Assembly (NCBI GenBank): GCA_003486645.1
Contig: DNGI01000393.1
Coordinates: 835-15,194 of the forward strand
Direction of reading: 5' to 3'
Origin: Cyanobacteria bacterium UBA11370
Lineage (GTDB): Bacteria > Cyanobacteriota > Cyanobacteriia > Cyanobacteriales > Coleofasciculaceae
DNA length: 14,360 bases
A program made the translations under genes and the position numbers. The notes under the pieces were generated by a model. The model was not told where the DNA came from. It did no database searches and was given only the letters and a program-made list of their open reading frames with translations. This document shows positions 8,090 to 14,360 of the stretch, piece after piece; position 1 is the first letter of the stretch, and each line of letters starts with the position of its first letter.

Positions 8090-8108
8090 AGGTGGGTAAT
8101 GCCCACCT
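8090..8108 (+). repeat. Hairpin between the two dynamin genes
   Basis: AGGTGGG (8090-8096) and CCCACCT (8102-8108) form a perfect 7-bp stem with the loop TAATG. The sequence resembles the GGTGGGCAATGCCCACC repeat family common in cyanobacterial spacers. It is followed by TATTTATT rather than a clean T run, so strong termination is unlikely. It could attenuate read-through or protect the upstream transcript end. Confidence 0.6.
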
Positions 8109-8142
8109 TATTTATTGAGTCAGTTACTAGAGTATAAGCTAG

Positions 8143-10221
8143 ATGAGTTACAAAATTGAAACCGATAGTTTTATTAATGACTTAGATCGAGTTGCCAGAG
8201 TGCGATCGCAAGTGGCAAGCTGTCTAAGTAAGATGGCTCAAACCTTAGAACAAGGGGAGTCAGAAGGACAAACAAGTTCTGGACAATTGGGTTTAGAACG
8301 AGATATCGATGATTTAACGAAAGCGAGTAAAAATTTACAGCAAGGGGTATTTCGCCTGCTGGTCTTGGGAGATATGAAACGGGGAAAAAGTACGTTTCTC
8401 AATGCCTTAATTGGAGAGAACTTATTACCCAGTGATGTGAATCCTTGTACAGCCTTATTAACGGTTTTGCGCTATGGTTCTGAAAAGAAAGTAACCGTTT
8501 ACTTCAATGATGGTAGTTCTCCGGAAGAGATTGATTTTAAAAGTTTTAAGAGTCGCTATACCATTGATCCTGCTGAAGCGAAGAAACTCGAACAACAGAA
8601 AAAACAAGCTTTTCCAAATGTTGATTATGCCGTTGTAGAATATCCGTTACCTCTGTTACAAAAGGGAATTGAAATTGTTGATAGTCCGGGGTTAAATGAT
8701 ACAGAAGCACGGAATGAGTTATCCCTAGGTTATATTAATAATTGCCATGCTATCCTTTTTGTCTTAAGGGCAACTCAGCCTTGTACCTTAGCAGAACGAC
8801 GTTATTTAGAAAATTATATTAAAGGTCGAGGATTATCGGTTTTCTTCCTCATTAATGCTTGGGATCAGATTCGAGAAAGTTTAATCGATCCTGATGATAC
8901 CGAAGAATTGGCAGAAGCAGAAGGACGATTACGAAAAGTTTTTCAGTCTAACTTGGTCGATTATTGTCAAGTGGATAGTTACAATATTTATGATGAACGA
9001 GTCTTTGAAATTTCGGCAATTAAAGCGCTACGTTTGCGAGTAAAAAATCCTTCTGCCTCTCTAGAGGGTACAGGATTTCCGGAATTTATGGGAGCATTAA
9101 GTACGTTTTTAACCAAGGAACGTGCTATTTCTGAATTGCGACAAGCAAGAACTCTAGCACGCCAAAGTCACAGCCATGTTAGTGAAGCGATTGAACGTCG
9201 TATCCCTTTGTTAGAGCAAGATGTCAAGGAATTAAGGGAACGCATTAGTTCGGTTGAACCGGAATTTAACAAGCTTACTGAGATTTGTAATCAATTTAAA
9301 GATGAAATTAAATCTGTTCGGGATAGTAAAGCAAGAACAATTGCGGATTCATTTCGCACCTATGTTTTGAATTTAGGGAATACGTTTGAGGCCGATTTTT
9401 TGCACTATCAGCCTGAATTAAGATTTATGGATTTCCTCAGTTCAGGTAGACGGGAAGCGTTTGAAGTAGGACTTAGGCAAGCCTTCGAGCGTTATGTTAA
9501 TGATAAATTAGCAGCTTGGAGTCTCACGGCTGAGAAAGAAATGGATAGTGCGTTCTCGCAGTTATCAAAAAGCGCGGCAAATTATGGGGCTTCTTATACT
9601 AAGGTAACTGATAAAATTACCGAGAAACTTACAGGTCAAAAAATACCCCCGGTAATGGGTTCTAGTAATGAAGATAACTCTCCCGCCTGGGCAAAATGGG
9701 CAGCAGGATTGTTTTCTTTAGCTAGGGGAAATATTGCAGGCGTTGCGATGGCGGGTGCGGGATTTGATTGGAAAAATATCGTACTTAATTTTATTACTGT
9801 CATGGGAGTGGGTGCTTTAATTACCACTGTTTCTGGGGTTGTTTTAGGACCAATAGGACTCGCATTACTGGGTTTGGGTGTTGGAGTTGTGCAAGCGGAT
9901 CAAGCGCGAAAAGAGTTAGTGAAAGCGGCTAGAAAAGAGCTAGTCAAATATCTACCCCAGGTGGCACAGGAGCAATGGCAACCGATTCATGATGCAGTGA
10001 AAGAATGTTTTGATATTTATGAGCGAGAAGTTACTGAACGAATGAATGATGATATTAAAGCTCGGAAATCGGAGTTAGATAATTTGATTGCTCAAAAAGA
10101 ATCTCATGAAATTAATAATGGGGCAGAATTAGAGCGTTTAAGAAAATTGCAGAGGGAGGTTTCTTCAGAGTTAGAGAGTGTTGAGGAGGTTTATCAGGGT
10201 TTATTAGCAGCCGCTGGTTGA
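8143..10221 (+). CDS. Bacterial dynamin-like GTPase, second of a tandem pair (BDLP1-like)
   Basis: This 692-residue paralogue of the preceding protein is about two-thirds identical by eye over the first 90 residues and collinear throughout. All GTPase motifs are intact: GDMKRGKST (76-84, Lys82), Thr103, DSPGLND (180-186) and NAWD (238-241). The paddle (about residues 510-590) includes AGFDWKNI and LGPIGLALLGLGVGVVQADQARKELVK-like features that match Nostoc BDLP1, as I recall it, better than the first copy does. It is therefore the likelier functional BDLP1 orthologue; the neighbour may be a specialised partner. Expected action is GTP-driven assembly on the inner face of the plasma or thylakoid membrane. 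ATG 8143 lacks a clear Shine-Dalgarno. No terminator is obvious before the convergent hepT, 79 bp away. Confidence 0.94.
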   Translation: MSYKIETDSFINDLDRVARVRSQVASCLSKMAQTLEQGESEGQTSSGQLGLERDIDDLTKASKNLQQGVFRLLVLGDMKRGKSTFLNALIGENLLPSDVNPCTALLTVLRYGSEKKVTVYFNDGSSPEEIDFKSFKSRYTIDPAEAKKLEQQKKQAFPNVDYAVVEYPLPLLQKGIEIVDSPGLNDTEARNELSLGYINNCHAILFVLRATQPCTLAERRYLENYIKGRGLSVFFLINAWDQIRESLIDPDDTEELAEAEGRLRKVFQSNLVDYCQVDSYNIYDERVFEISAIKALRLRVKNPSASLEGTGFPEFMGALSTFLTKERAISELRQARTLARQSHSHVSEAIERRIPLLEQDVKELRERISSVEPEFNKLTEICNQFKDEIKSVRDSKARTIADSFRTYVLNLGNTFEADFLHYQPELRFMDFLSSGRREAFEVGLRQAFERYVNDKLAAWSLTAEKEMDSAFSQLSKSAANYGASYTKVTDKITEKLTGQKIPPVMGSSNEDNSPAWAKWAAGLFSLARGNIAGVAMAGAGFDWKNIVLNFITVMGVGALITTVSGVVLGPIGLALLGLGVGVVQADQARKELVKAARKELVKYLPQVAQEQWQPIHDAVKECFDIYEREVTERMNDDIKARKSELDNLIAQKESHEINNGAELERLRKLQREVSSELESVEEVYQGLLAAAG

Positions 10222-10300
10222 AGTCAGTATCTATACTACAGCTCTTTTAGTACATTTCAAGAATTTAGATATTTTATGAAGTGTGCGATCGCACTCACGA

Positions 10301-10657
10301 TCACTCTTCCTTCCTCGCTTCTCTTTCTAGTAAATTTTGTAGAGGTTCCACTAAAAGAGGTAATTCATATTGAATTCCATCCCATACAATCCTTAACTTA
10401 ATCTGAAAATATTCATGAGTGACTACATTTCGCATATCATTCATCAATCGCCAGGGAATCTCAGGTACACGATCCTGAATCTCAGCAGGAACATTTCTAG
10501 CAGCCTCACCAATTATCATAAACTTATAAAGAATCGACTCAAATAGCACCTCATCTGCTGCTAATTCCTCTAAAGTTATTCCCGCTGTTCGTTCCTGAAT
10601 TCTATCAATTGCATTCAAAATATCCTGTACTCGAAGCTGCCAATTTCTAGAAGACAT
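10301..10657 (-). CDS. hepT: HepT-type HEPN-domain toxin
   Basis: The toxin half of a type VII MNT-HEPN toxin-antitoxin pair, 118 residues from the chosen start. It carries the HEPN signature Rx4HxY as RNVVTHEY (Arg76, His81, Tyr83), preceded by the family segment IPWRLMNDMRN. HEPN toxins of this type cleave RNA, and in studied pairs the cognate MNT protein silences them by AMPylating the motif tyrosine. The ATG at 10655-10657 is preferred because GGAGG lies nine bases upstream; a GTG at 10682-10684 would add nine residues without a ribosome site. It overlaps the end of the antitoxin gene by 11 bp, implying translational coupling with the antitoxin made first. It converges on the second dynamin. 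All motif residues are intact, so it is probably functional. Confidence 0.9.
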   Translation of the reverse strand: MSSRNWQLRVQDILNAIDRIQERTAGITLEELAADEVLFESILYKFMIIGEAARNVPAEIQDRVPEIPWRLMNDMRNVVTHEYFQIKLRIVWDGIQYELPLLVEPLQNLLEREARKEE

Positions 10658-10955
10658 GAATGATATCCTCCAAAACAGGCTCACGTAAATGCTCTTTTAA
10701 CGCATCAAGTGTTCCCAAATCTACAGAGCAACCTAAAATATCTTCTAGATAAAGCCGAATTTCACTAAAGCCAAATAATCCAATCGGTTTAGAAAATTCT
10801 ACTAACAAATCCACATCACTATCTAATCTCGCCTCATCCCGTGCCACCGAACCAAATAAATCTAAAGACTTAACCCCTAATTTCTGAAGTTGATCTTGAT
10901 GAGCTTTAACAATTGCTAGTACCTCATCTCGCTTCAAAATAAGTCCCTTCTGCAT
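10647..10955 (-). CDS. mntA: MntA-type nucleotidyltransferase antitoxin
   Basis: This 102-residue minimal nucleotidyltransferase has the signature GSx10DxD as GS (35-36) and DVD (47-49), with a third acidic residue at Asp79 in SVDLGT, the usual catalytic triad. In characterised pairs the protein uses ATP to AMPylate the tyrosine of the HepT Rx4HxY motif, neutralising the toxin. It precedes hepT and overlaps it by 11 bp, the standard gene order. ATG 10953-10955 has GGGAGT (10964-10969) eight bases upstream. The 221-base spacer to the divergent DUF2237 gene must contain its promoter; I see no clear operator. The length is typical. The pair is often found in cyanobacterial chromosomes and needs no recent transfer to explain it. 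Confidence 0.91.
   Translation of the reverse strand: MQKGLILKRDEVLAIVKAHQDQLQKLGVKSLDLFGSVARDEARLDSDVDLLVEFSKPIGLFGFSEIRLYLEDILGCSVDLGTLDALKEHLREPVLEDIIHVF
10667..10671 (-). promoter_or_regulatory. Ribosome binding site of hepT inside mntA
   Basis: GGAGG on the minus strand, nine bases before the ATG at 10657 and inside the last codons of mntA. It decides the hepT start and supports coupled translation. Confidence 0.7.
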
Positions 10956-11176
10956 CTAATATTACTCCCTATTAAGCTCTCCTCTAGTAATAAGCTGTTG
11001 TGCATCTCAATTGGATAGTATTCAGTTAGGAAACAAACTGTAAATCTGTCTTTCCCTGTCTCCATCTGTCTCAACAGACAATTTGAAAGGGTAGAAGCTT
11101 CAAGTATCCCTAGTCGCAATTGTACTTTAACTCAAACCCATATTGCTAATGACCAACTGATCTCTGTACTCTATTT

Positions 11177-11578
11177 ATGAATAACGATTACCAAAAACTT
11201 GCTTTTATGACCAACGCCACAAATGTCCTTGGAGGAGAGTTACAAATCTGCTGCACTTCCCCTATGACTGGATTTTATCGTGATGGAAAATGTAATACTG
11301 GAGGTGGAGATTTTGGTGCACACGTCGTCTGTGCTGAGGTGACAGAAGAGTTTCTCGCCTTTACGAAATCCCAAGGAAATGATTTGAGTACACCCGTTAC
11401 GGCATTTAATTTTCCCGGTTTGAAACCCGGCGATCGCTGGTGTTTATGTGCGTCTCGATGGAAGGAAGCGCTTGATGCTGGCGTTGCTCCACCTATCATT
11501 TTATCAGCTACCCATGCCTCTGCTTTAGAATATGTTTCTCTCGCTGAATTGAAACAACACGCCCTTGATTTTTACTAA
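11177..11578 (+). CDS. DUF2237 family protein
   Basis: This 133-residue cytoplasmic protein belongs to a family conserved in bacteria and some eukaryotes whose function is not established. Recognisable blocks are NVLGGELQICCTSPMTGFYRDG (16-37; spaced cysteines 25, 26), CNTGGGDFGAHVVCAEVT (39-56), FPGLKPGDRWCLCASRW (79-95) and ATHASALEYVSL (111-122). The several conserved cysteines, at 25, 26, 39, 52, 89 and 91, suggest metal binding or redox behaviour, but that is inference. ATG 11177 has no Shine-Dalgarno; Met11 (11207) is a possible alternative because family similarity begins near residue 14. It is divergent from mntA and convergent with leuS, so probably monocistronic. Confidence 0.88.
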   Translation: MNNDYQKLAFMTNATNVLGGELQICCTSPMTGFYRDGKCNTGGGDFGAHVVCAEVTEEFLAFTKSQGNDLSTPVTAFNFPGLKPGDRWCLCASRWKEALDAGVAPPIILSATHASALEYVSLAELKQHALDFY

Positions 11579-11592
11579 CTAAAGAGAGTTTT

Positions 11593-11664
11593 GAGTTTTG
11601 AATTAAGAAACAACTGCTTAGATTAGTTTTTAAGTAAATCTGATCATTTCCTAATTCAAAACTC
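11593..11664. terminator. Inverted repeat between convergent DUF2237 and leuS, possible bidirectional terminator
   Basis: GAGTTTTGAATTA (11593-11605) and TAATTCAAAACTC (11652-11664) are perfect 13-base inverted arms. After one mismatch, pairing continues for four bases (11607-11610 with 11647-11650), and an inner TTAGATT/AATCTGA pairing is possible. The position between converging genes fits termination in both directions, although the stem is AT-rich. The left arm is part of a GAGTTTT heptamer repeat starting at 11586, so it may instead be a repeat element. Confidence 0.5.
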
Positions 11665-11685
11665 CATACTTTCATTTCAAACCTT

Positions 11686-14265
11686 TTAGCCGCTAACTAC
11701 AAAATTGACTAACTTTCCAGGCACAACAATCACTTTTTTAATCTCCTTGCCTTCAAGATGGCGTTGAGCCGCTTCCGACTCCCTAGCGTACTGTTCTAAT
11801 GCTTGCTTATCCGCTTGCGATGGCACTTGTATTGTACCGCGTAATTTCCCATTAATTTGAATCACCAAGGAAATTTCATCTACCACTAAAGCATCGGGAT
11901 CAAATTTAGGCCATGCTTGGGTATGTATGGAATCAGTATGACTCATCATCTGCCACAATTCCTCAGCAATATGAGGTGCAAAAGGAGCCAAAAGAATGAT
12001 TAAAGTTTCAATTCCTTCGGCATAAATCGGTGAGCCTTTACAGGTTGCTTCGGTTAAAGCATTACTGAGTTTCATTAATTCTGAAACAGCCGTATTGAAT
12101 TGATATTCATCCTCTAAATCATCGGTGATTTCCTTAATTGCCGTGTGAATGGCGCGGCGCAAATCCTTTTCAATTTTAGATTTTGGATTTTGGATTTTGG
12201 ATTGTTTGGTCTGGGGTTGGGAGGTGTTAGCAATAAATTCAGTAACTAAACGCCAGACGCGGTTAAGGAAGCGGAATTGCCCTTCTACATCCGCATCATC
12301 CCACTCCAAATCTTTCTCTGGTGGTGCTTTAAATAAGATGAACATCCGCGCCGTATCCGCCCCATATTTATTAATCACTTCCTCTGGCGCAACACCGTTA
12401 TATTTAGACTTGGACATCGTTTTATAAGACACATCCAAGGCTTCACCTGTTTCCGGATCTTTCGGGTTAGCTGGATCAACTAAAGCCGAGGGAATGTATT
12501 TACCCGTTTTCGGATTGATATAGGTTAATCCTTGCACCATGCCTTGAGTTAATAGGCGTTGGAAGGGTTCATCAAAGTTGAGCAAACCGCGATCGCGCAA
12601 TACTTTAGTAAAGAATCGTGAGTACAACAAATGCAAAATAGCGTGTTCAATTCCACCCACATATTGATCCACTGGCATCCAATCATTCGTTTTGGCGGAA
12701 TCAAAGACTTGCTGTTCGTTTTTCGCATCCGTAAAGCGCAAGAAATACCAGGATGAATCAATAAAGGTATCCATCGTATCGGTTTCTCGCCTCGCTGCTG
12801 TACCACAGCTTGGACAGGGTACATTTGCCCAACCTTCTAATTGAGATAATGACGAAACACGCCCTCCGCTAAACTCGACATCTTCGGGTAATTGTACAGG
12901 CAAATCTGCTTCCGGAACGGGGACAATACCGCATTTCGGACAATGAATAACTGGAATTGGCGCACCCCAATACCGTTGTCGTGAAATTAACCAATCCCGC
13001 AGGCGATATTGAATTCGTGCTTTGCCCCATCCTTGTTTTTCAGCATAGTTAATAATGGCTTGTTTCCCTTCAGTAGAAATCATGCCATCAAAGGAACCTG
13101 AATTAATCATAATTCCTGGTTCTGTATAGGCTGCTTGTAGAGACGTTTCATGAAACGTCTCTACATTGGGTGGTTTAATTACGACTTTGATGGGTAATTT
13201 TTGTTCAGTGGCAAATTGAAAATCTCGTGTATCGTGAGCAGGTACACCCATGACTGCACCTGTCCCGTATTCATACAAGACATAATCGGCAATCCAAATG
13301 GGAATTTCTTCTCCAGTAAATGGATTAATTGCCTTACCGCCTGTGGGAATACCCCGCTTGGGTTTATCTTCTGCTGTCCGTTCTAATTCACTTTCTTGGG
13401 TGACTTCTTGAATGAAGGTTTCAACTGCCTCTTTCCGATCCGTTGTCGTTACTTTTAGTGTTAACGGATGTTCGGGCGCTAAGACAACATAAGTTACCCC
13501 ATAAACCGTATCCGGACGAGTGGTAAATACGGCAATTTTTTCATCCAAACCAATAATGGGAAATTCCAAATATGCCCCAACCGATTTACCAATCCAGTTA
13601 GCTTGCATAAGCTTGACTCGTTCTGGCCAACCTGTTAATTTATCGAGGTCATTAAGCAATTGTTCGGCATAATCTGTAATTTTGAGAAACCATTGCCGCA
13701 ATAGTTTACGCTCAACTAATGCACCAGAACGCCAGGAACGTCCCTGACTATCGACTTGTTCATTAGCTAAGACTGTCTGATCAATTGGGTCCCAATTAAC
13801 GGCGGCTTCTTTTTGGTAAGCTAACCCGGCTTTCAAAAATTGCAGAAAAATCCACTGCGTCCATTTATAATACTCTGGAGAACAAGTCGCAACTTCGCAA
13901 TTCCAATCGTAAGAAAGACCTAATCGTTTCAACTCAGATCGCATCTGAGCAAGGTTTTGATAGGTCCATTTCGCGGGATGAACTCCCCGTTGAATCGCAG
14001 CATTTTCCGCAGGTAAACCAAACGCATCCCAACCCATGGGATGGAGTACGCGATACCCCTGCATTCGGCAAATTCTACTAATTACATCTGTAATTGTATA
14101 GTTCCGGACATGACCCATATGCAGGTTTCCAGAGGGATAAGGAAACATCGATAGAGCATAAAATTTAGGTTTAGTGCTATCTGTGGGGGTAGTATCTAAA
14201 CCTTGTTCTACCCAAATCTGTTGCCATTTTTCCTCTATCTCGCCGGGGTTGTAACGTGACTCCAC
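11686..14265 (-). CDS. leuS: Leucyl-tRNA synthetase
   Basis: This class I synthetase charges tRNA-Leu with leucine in the cytoplasm; 859 residues from the chosen start, close to the usual 860. Landmarks are [13 protein letters not shown] with the HIGH variant HMGH (49-52), the CP1 editing domain (about 220-405, with TTRPDTVYG and [13 protein letters not shown]), [12 protein letters not shown], a zinc-type segment with CPKC and [17 protein letters not shown], and MSKS (617-620) whose first residue is Thr instead of the usual Lys. The start GTG 14263-14265 gives [14 protein letters not shown], typical for the family, and has GAGGAG eight bases upstream; GTG at 14307 would add 14 residues with no ribosome site. 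Two repeat-derived in-frame stretches lie at about residues 368-377 and 688-699. The gene is intact and presumably essential. Confidence 0.95.
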   Translation of the reverse strand: MESRYNPGEIEEKWQQIWVEQGLDTTPTDSTKPKFYALSMFPYPSGNLHMGHVRNYTITDVISRICRMQGYRVLHPMGWDAFGLPAENAAIQRGVHPAKWTYQNLAQMRSELKRLGLSYDWNCEVATCSPEYYKWTQWIFLQFLKAGLAYQKEAAVNWDPIDQTVLANEQVDSQGRSWRSGALVERKLLRQWFLKITDYAEQLLNDLDKLTGWPERVKLMQANWIGKSVGAYLEFPIIGLDEKIAVFTTRPDTVYGVTYVVLAPEHPLTLKVTTTDRKEAVETFIQEVTQESELERTAEDKPKRGIPTGGKAINPFTGEEIPIWIADYVLYEYGTGAVMGVPAHDTRDFQFATEQKLPIKVVIKPPNVETFHETSLQAAYTEPGIMINSGSFDGMISTEGKQAIINYAEKQGWGKARIQYRLRDWLISRQRYWGAPIPVIHCPKCGIVPVPEADLPVQLPEDVEFSGGRVSSLSQLEGWANVPCPSCGTAARRETDTMDTFIDSSWYFLRFTDAKNEQQVFDSAKTNDWMPVDQYVGGIEHAILHLLYSRFFTKVLRDRGLLNFDEPFQRLLTQGMVQGLTYINPKTGKYIPSALVDPANPKDPETGEALDVSYKTMSKSKYNGVAPEEVINKYGADTARMFILFKAPPEKDLEWDDADVEGQFRFLNRVWRLVTEFIANTSQPQTKQSKIQNPKSKIEKDLRRAIHTAIKEITDDLEDEYQFNTAVSELMKLSNALTEATCKGSPIYAEGIETLIILLAPFAPHIAEELWQMMSHTDSIHTQAWPKFDPDALVVDEISLVIQINGKLRGTIQVPSQADKQALEQYARESEAAQRHLEGKEIKKVIVVPGKLVNFVVSG
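12171..12204. repeat. Heptamer tandem repeat inside leuS
   Basis: Four 7-base units run from 12173 to 12200: ATTTTAG once, then ATTTTGG three times, bounded by CAATTTT and ATTG. On the coding strand this gives the low-complexity peptide [11 protein letters not shown] at about residues 688-698 of LeuRS, between the MSKS region and the anticodon-binding domain. Identical heptamers are typical cyanobacterial intergenic STRRs. Because the unit is 7 bases, only changes by three units keep frame. Confidence 0.75.
13137..13164. repeat. 28-bp perfect palindrome inside leuS
   Basis: GTAGAGACGTTTCA (13137-13150) is followed directly by its exact reverse complement (13151-13164). It encodes [10 protein letters not shown], residues 368-377, in a loop of the editing domain. 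The GTAGAGACGT...ACGTCTCTAC family is, from memory, an abundant interspersed palindrome in cyanobacterial genomes, so this is probably a repeat that entered the gene without breaking frame. Confidence 0.8.
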
Positions 14266-14273
14266 AAAAGCAT

Positions 14274-14279
14274 CTCCTC
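14274..14279 (-). promoter_or_regulatory. Ribosome binding site that fixes the leuS start
   Basis: GAGGAG on the minus strand lies eight bases before the GTG at 14263-14265. It favours the 859-residue LeuRS over the longer form from GTG 14307, whose upstream sequence has no such motif. Confidence 0.75.
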
Positions 14280-14320
14280 GTTGCTGGTTGATGGGGTTTG
14301 CTTTCACAATTGTGGCATAT

Positions 14321-14348
14321 GGGGAAAGGGGGGAGTGGGGAGAGAGGG
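14321..14348. repeat. Purine-rich simple repeat at the right contig end
   Basis: A run of only G and A except for one T, upstream of leuS. Its complement is the same kind of CCCC/CTCT tract as at 3688-3722. A multi-copy tract at the very end fits an assembly break. Confidence 0.6.
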
Positions 14349-14360
14349 AGATCGGAAGAG
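14349..14360. other. Illumina adapter remnant (sequencing artefact)
   Basis: The last 12 bases, AGATCGGAAGAG, are identical to the first 12 bases of the standard Illumina TruSeq adapter. A chance exact match at precisely the contig end is very unlikely, so these bases should not be treated as genomic. Confidence 0.85.

Larger units (their letters stand above)
349..12596. repeat. Dispersed HIP1 palindromes (GCGATCGC)
   Basis: Copies start at 349, 2147, 3352, 3505, 4592, 5867, 5904, 7186, 8202, 10285, 11430 and 12589. The copy at 10285 extends to the 12-bp palindrome GTGCGATCGCAC (10283-10294) in the spacer between the second dynamin and hepT. This density is a hallmark of cyanobacterial chromosomes and is spread evenly over all gene blocks, so no block looks foreign. 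Confidence 0.85.

Noticed and set aside
5992..10221. Interpretation as a prophage or a known named dynamin defence operon
   Set aside because: No phage, restriction or nuclease genes are adjacent, HIP1 sites continue through the block, and the dynamins resemble chromosomal cyanobacterial BDLP1.
10658..10684. Nine-residue longer HepT from GTG 10684
   Set aside because: It has no ribosome site and would enlarge the overlap with mntA; the ATG at 10657 has GGAGG nine bases upstream.
10934..11119. Open frame of 61 codons on the minus strand upstream of mntA
   Set aside because: It overlaps the mntA start in another frame, has no recognisable motif or ribosome site, and lies mostly in the promoter spacer.
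12149..12427. Plus-strand open frame of 92 codons inside leuS
   Set aside because: It is antisense to leuS and its [12 protein letters not shown] segment is only the reverse reading of the heptamer repeat.
14266..14307. Longer leuS N-terminus from GTG 14307
   Set aside because: The extra 14 residues are not LeuRS-like, and GAGGAG at correct spacing supports the GTG at 14263-14265.

Overview
The window is a cyanobacterial chromosome fragment, most likely from a filamentous species. At least twelve copies of the HIP1 palindrome GCGATCGC lie in 14.4 kb, about one per 1.2 kb. Period-7 short tandem repeats and palindromic interspersed repeats occur in gaps and even inside a gene, and the encoded proteins resemble cyanobacterial families. 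Nothing suggests a prophage, plasmid, insertion sequence or CRISPR array.

Layout. Minus strand, 36-2739: a CPA1-type cation/proton antiporter followed 43 bp later by a class-3 aldehyde dehydrogenase, probably co-transcribed. Plus strand, 3072-10221: coaE (dephospho-CoA kinase), then a same-strand run of a double zinc-ribbon/FHA protein, a small FHA protein, a small coiled-coil/membrane-hairpin protein, and two tandem full-length bacterial dynamin-like GTPases. Minus strand, 10301-10955: a mntA-hepT toxin-antitoxin pair convergent to the second dynamin. Plus strand, 11177-11578: a DUF2237 protein. Minus strand, 11686-14265: leuS (leucyl-tRNA synthetase), convergent to DUF2237.

How the genes may work together. 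The most interesting block is 3838-10221. FHA domains bind phosphothreonine, the 107-residue protein has a charged coiled coil joined to a membrane hairpin, and both dynamins keep every GTPase motif plus a hydrophobic membrane paddle. From memory they align almost end to end with Nostoc punctiforme BDLP1 (693 aa; same P-loop Lys82 and switch-2 Asp180). A phospho-signal-linked membrane-remodelling module is a reasonable hypothesis, but only gene order supports the link to the FHA genes. The remaining genes are housekeeping or common accessory genes.

Other points. leuS carries two separate repeat-derived in-frame segments, a 28-bp perfect palindrome in the editing domain and a heptamer repeat before the anticodon-binding region. 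The right end of the window finishes with 12 bases identical to the start of the Illumina TruSeq adapter, after a purine-rich simple repeat. The left end begins in a heptamer repeat. The window therefore looks like a whole short-read contig that broke at repeats. The starts of leuS and hepT were moved to internal codons because good Shine-Dalgarno sequences sit there.
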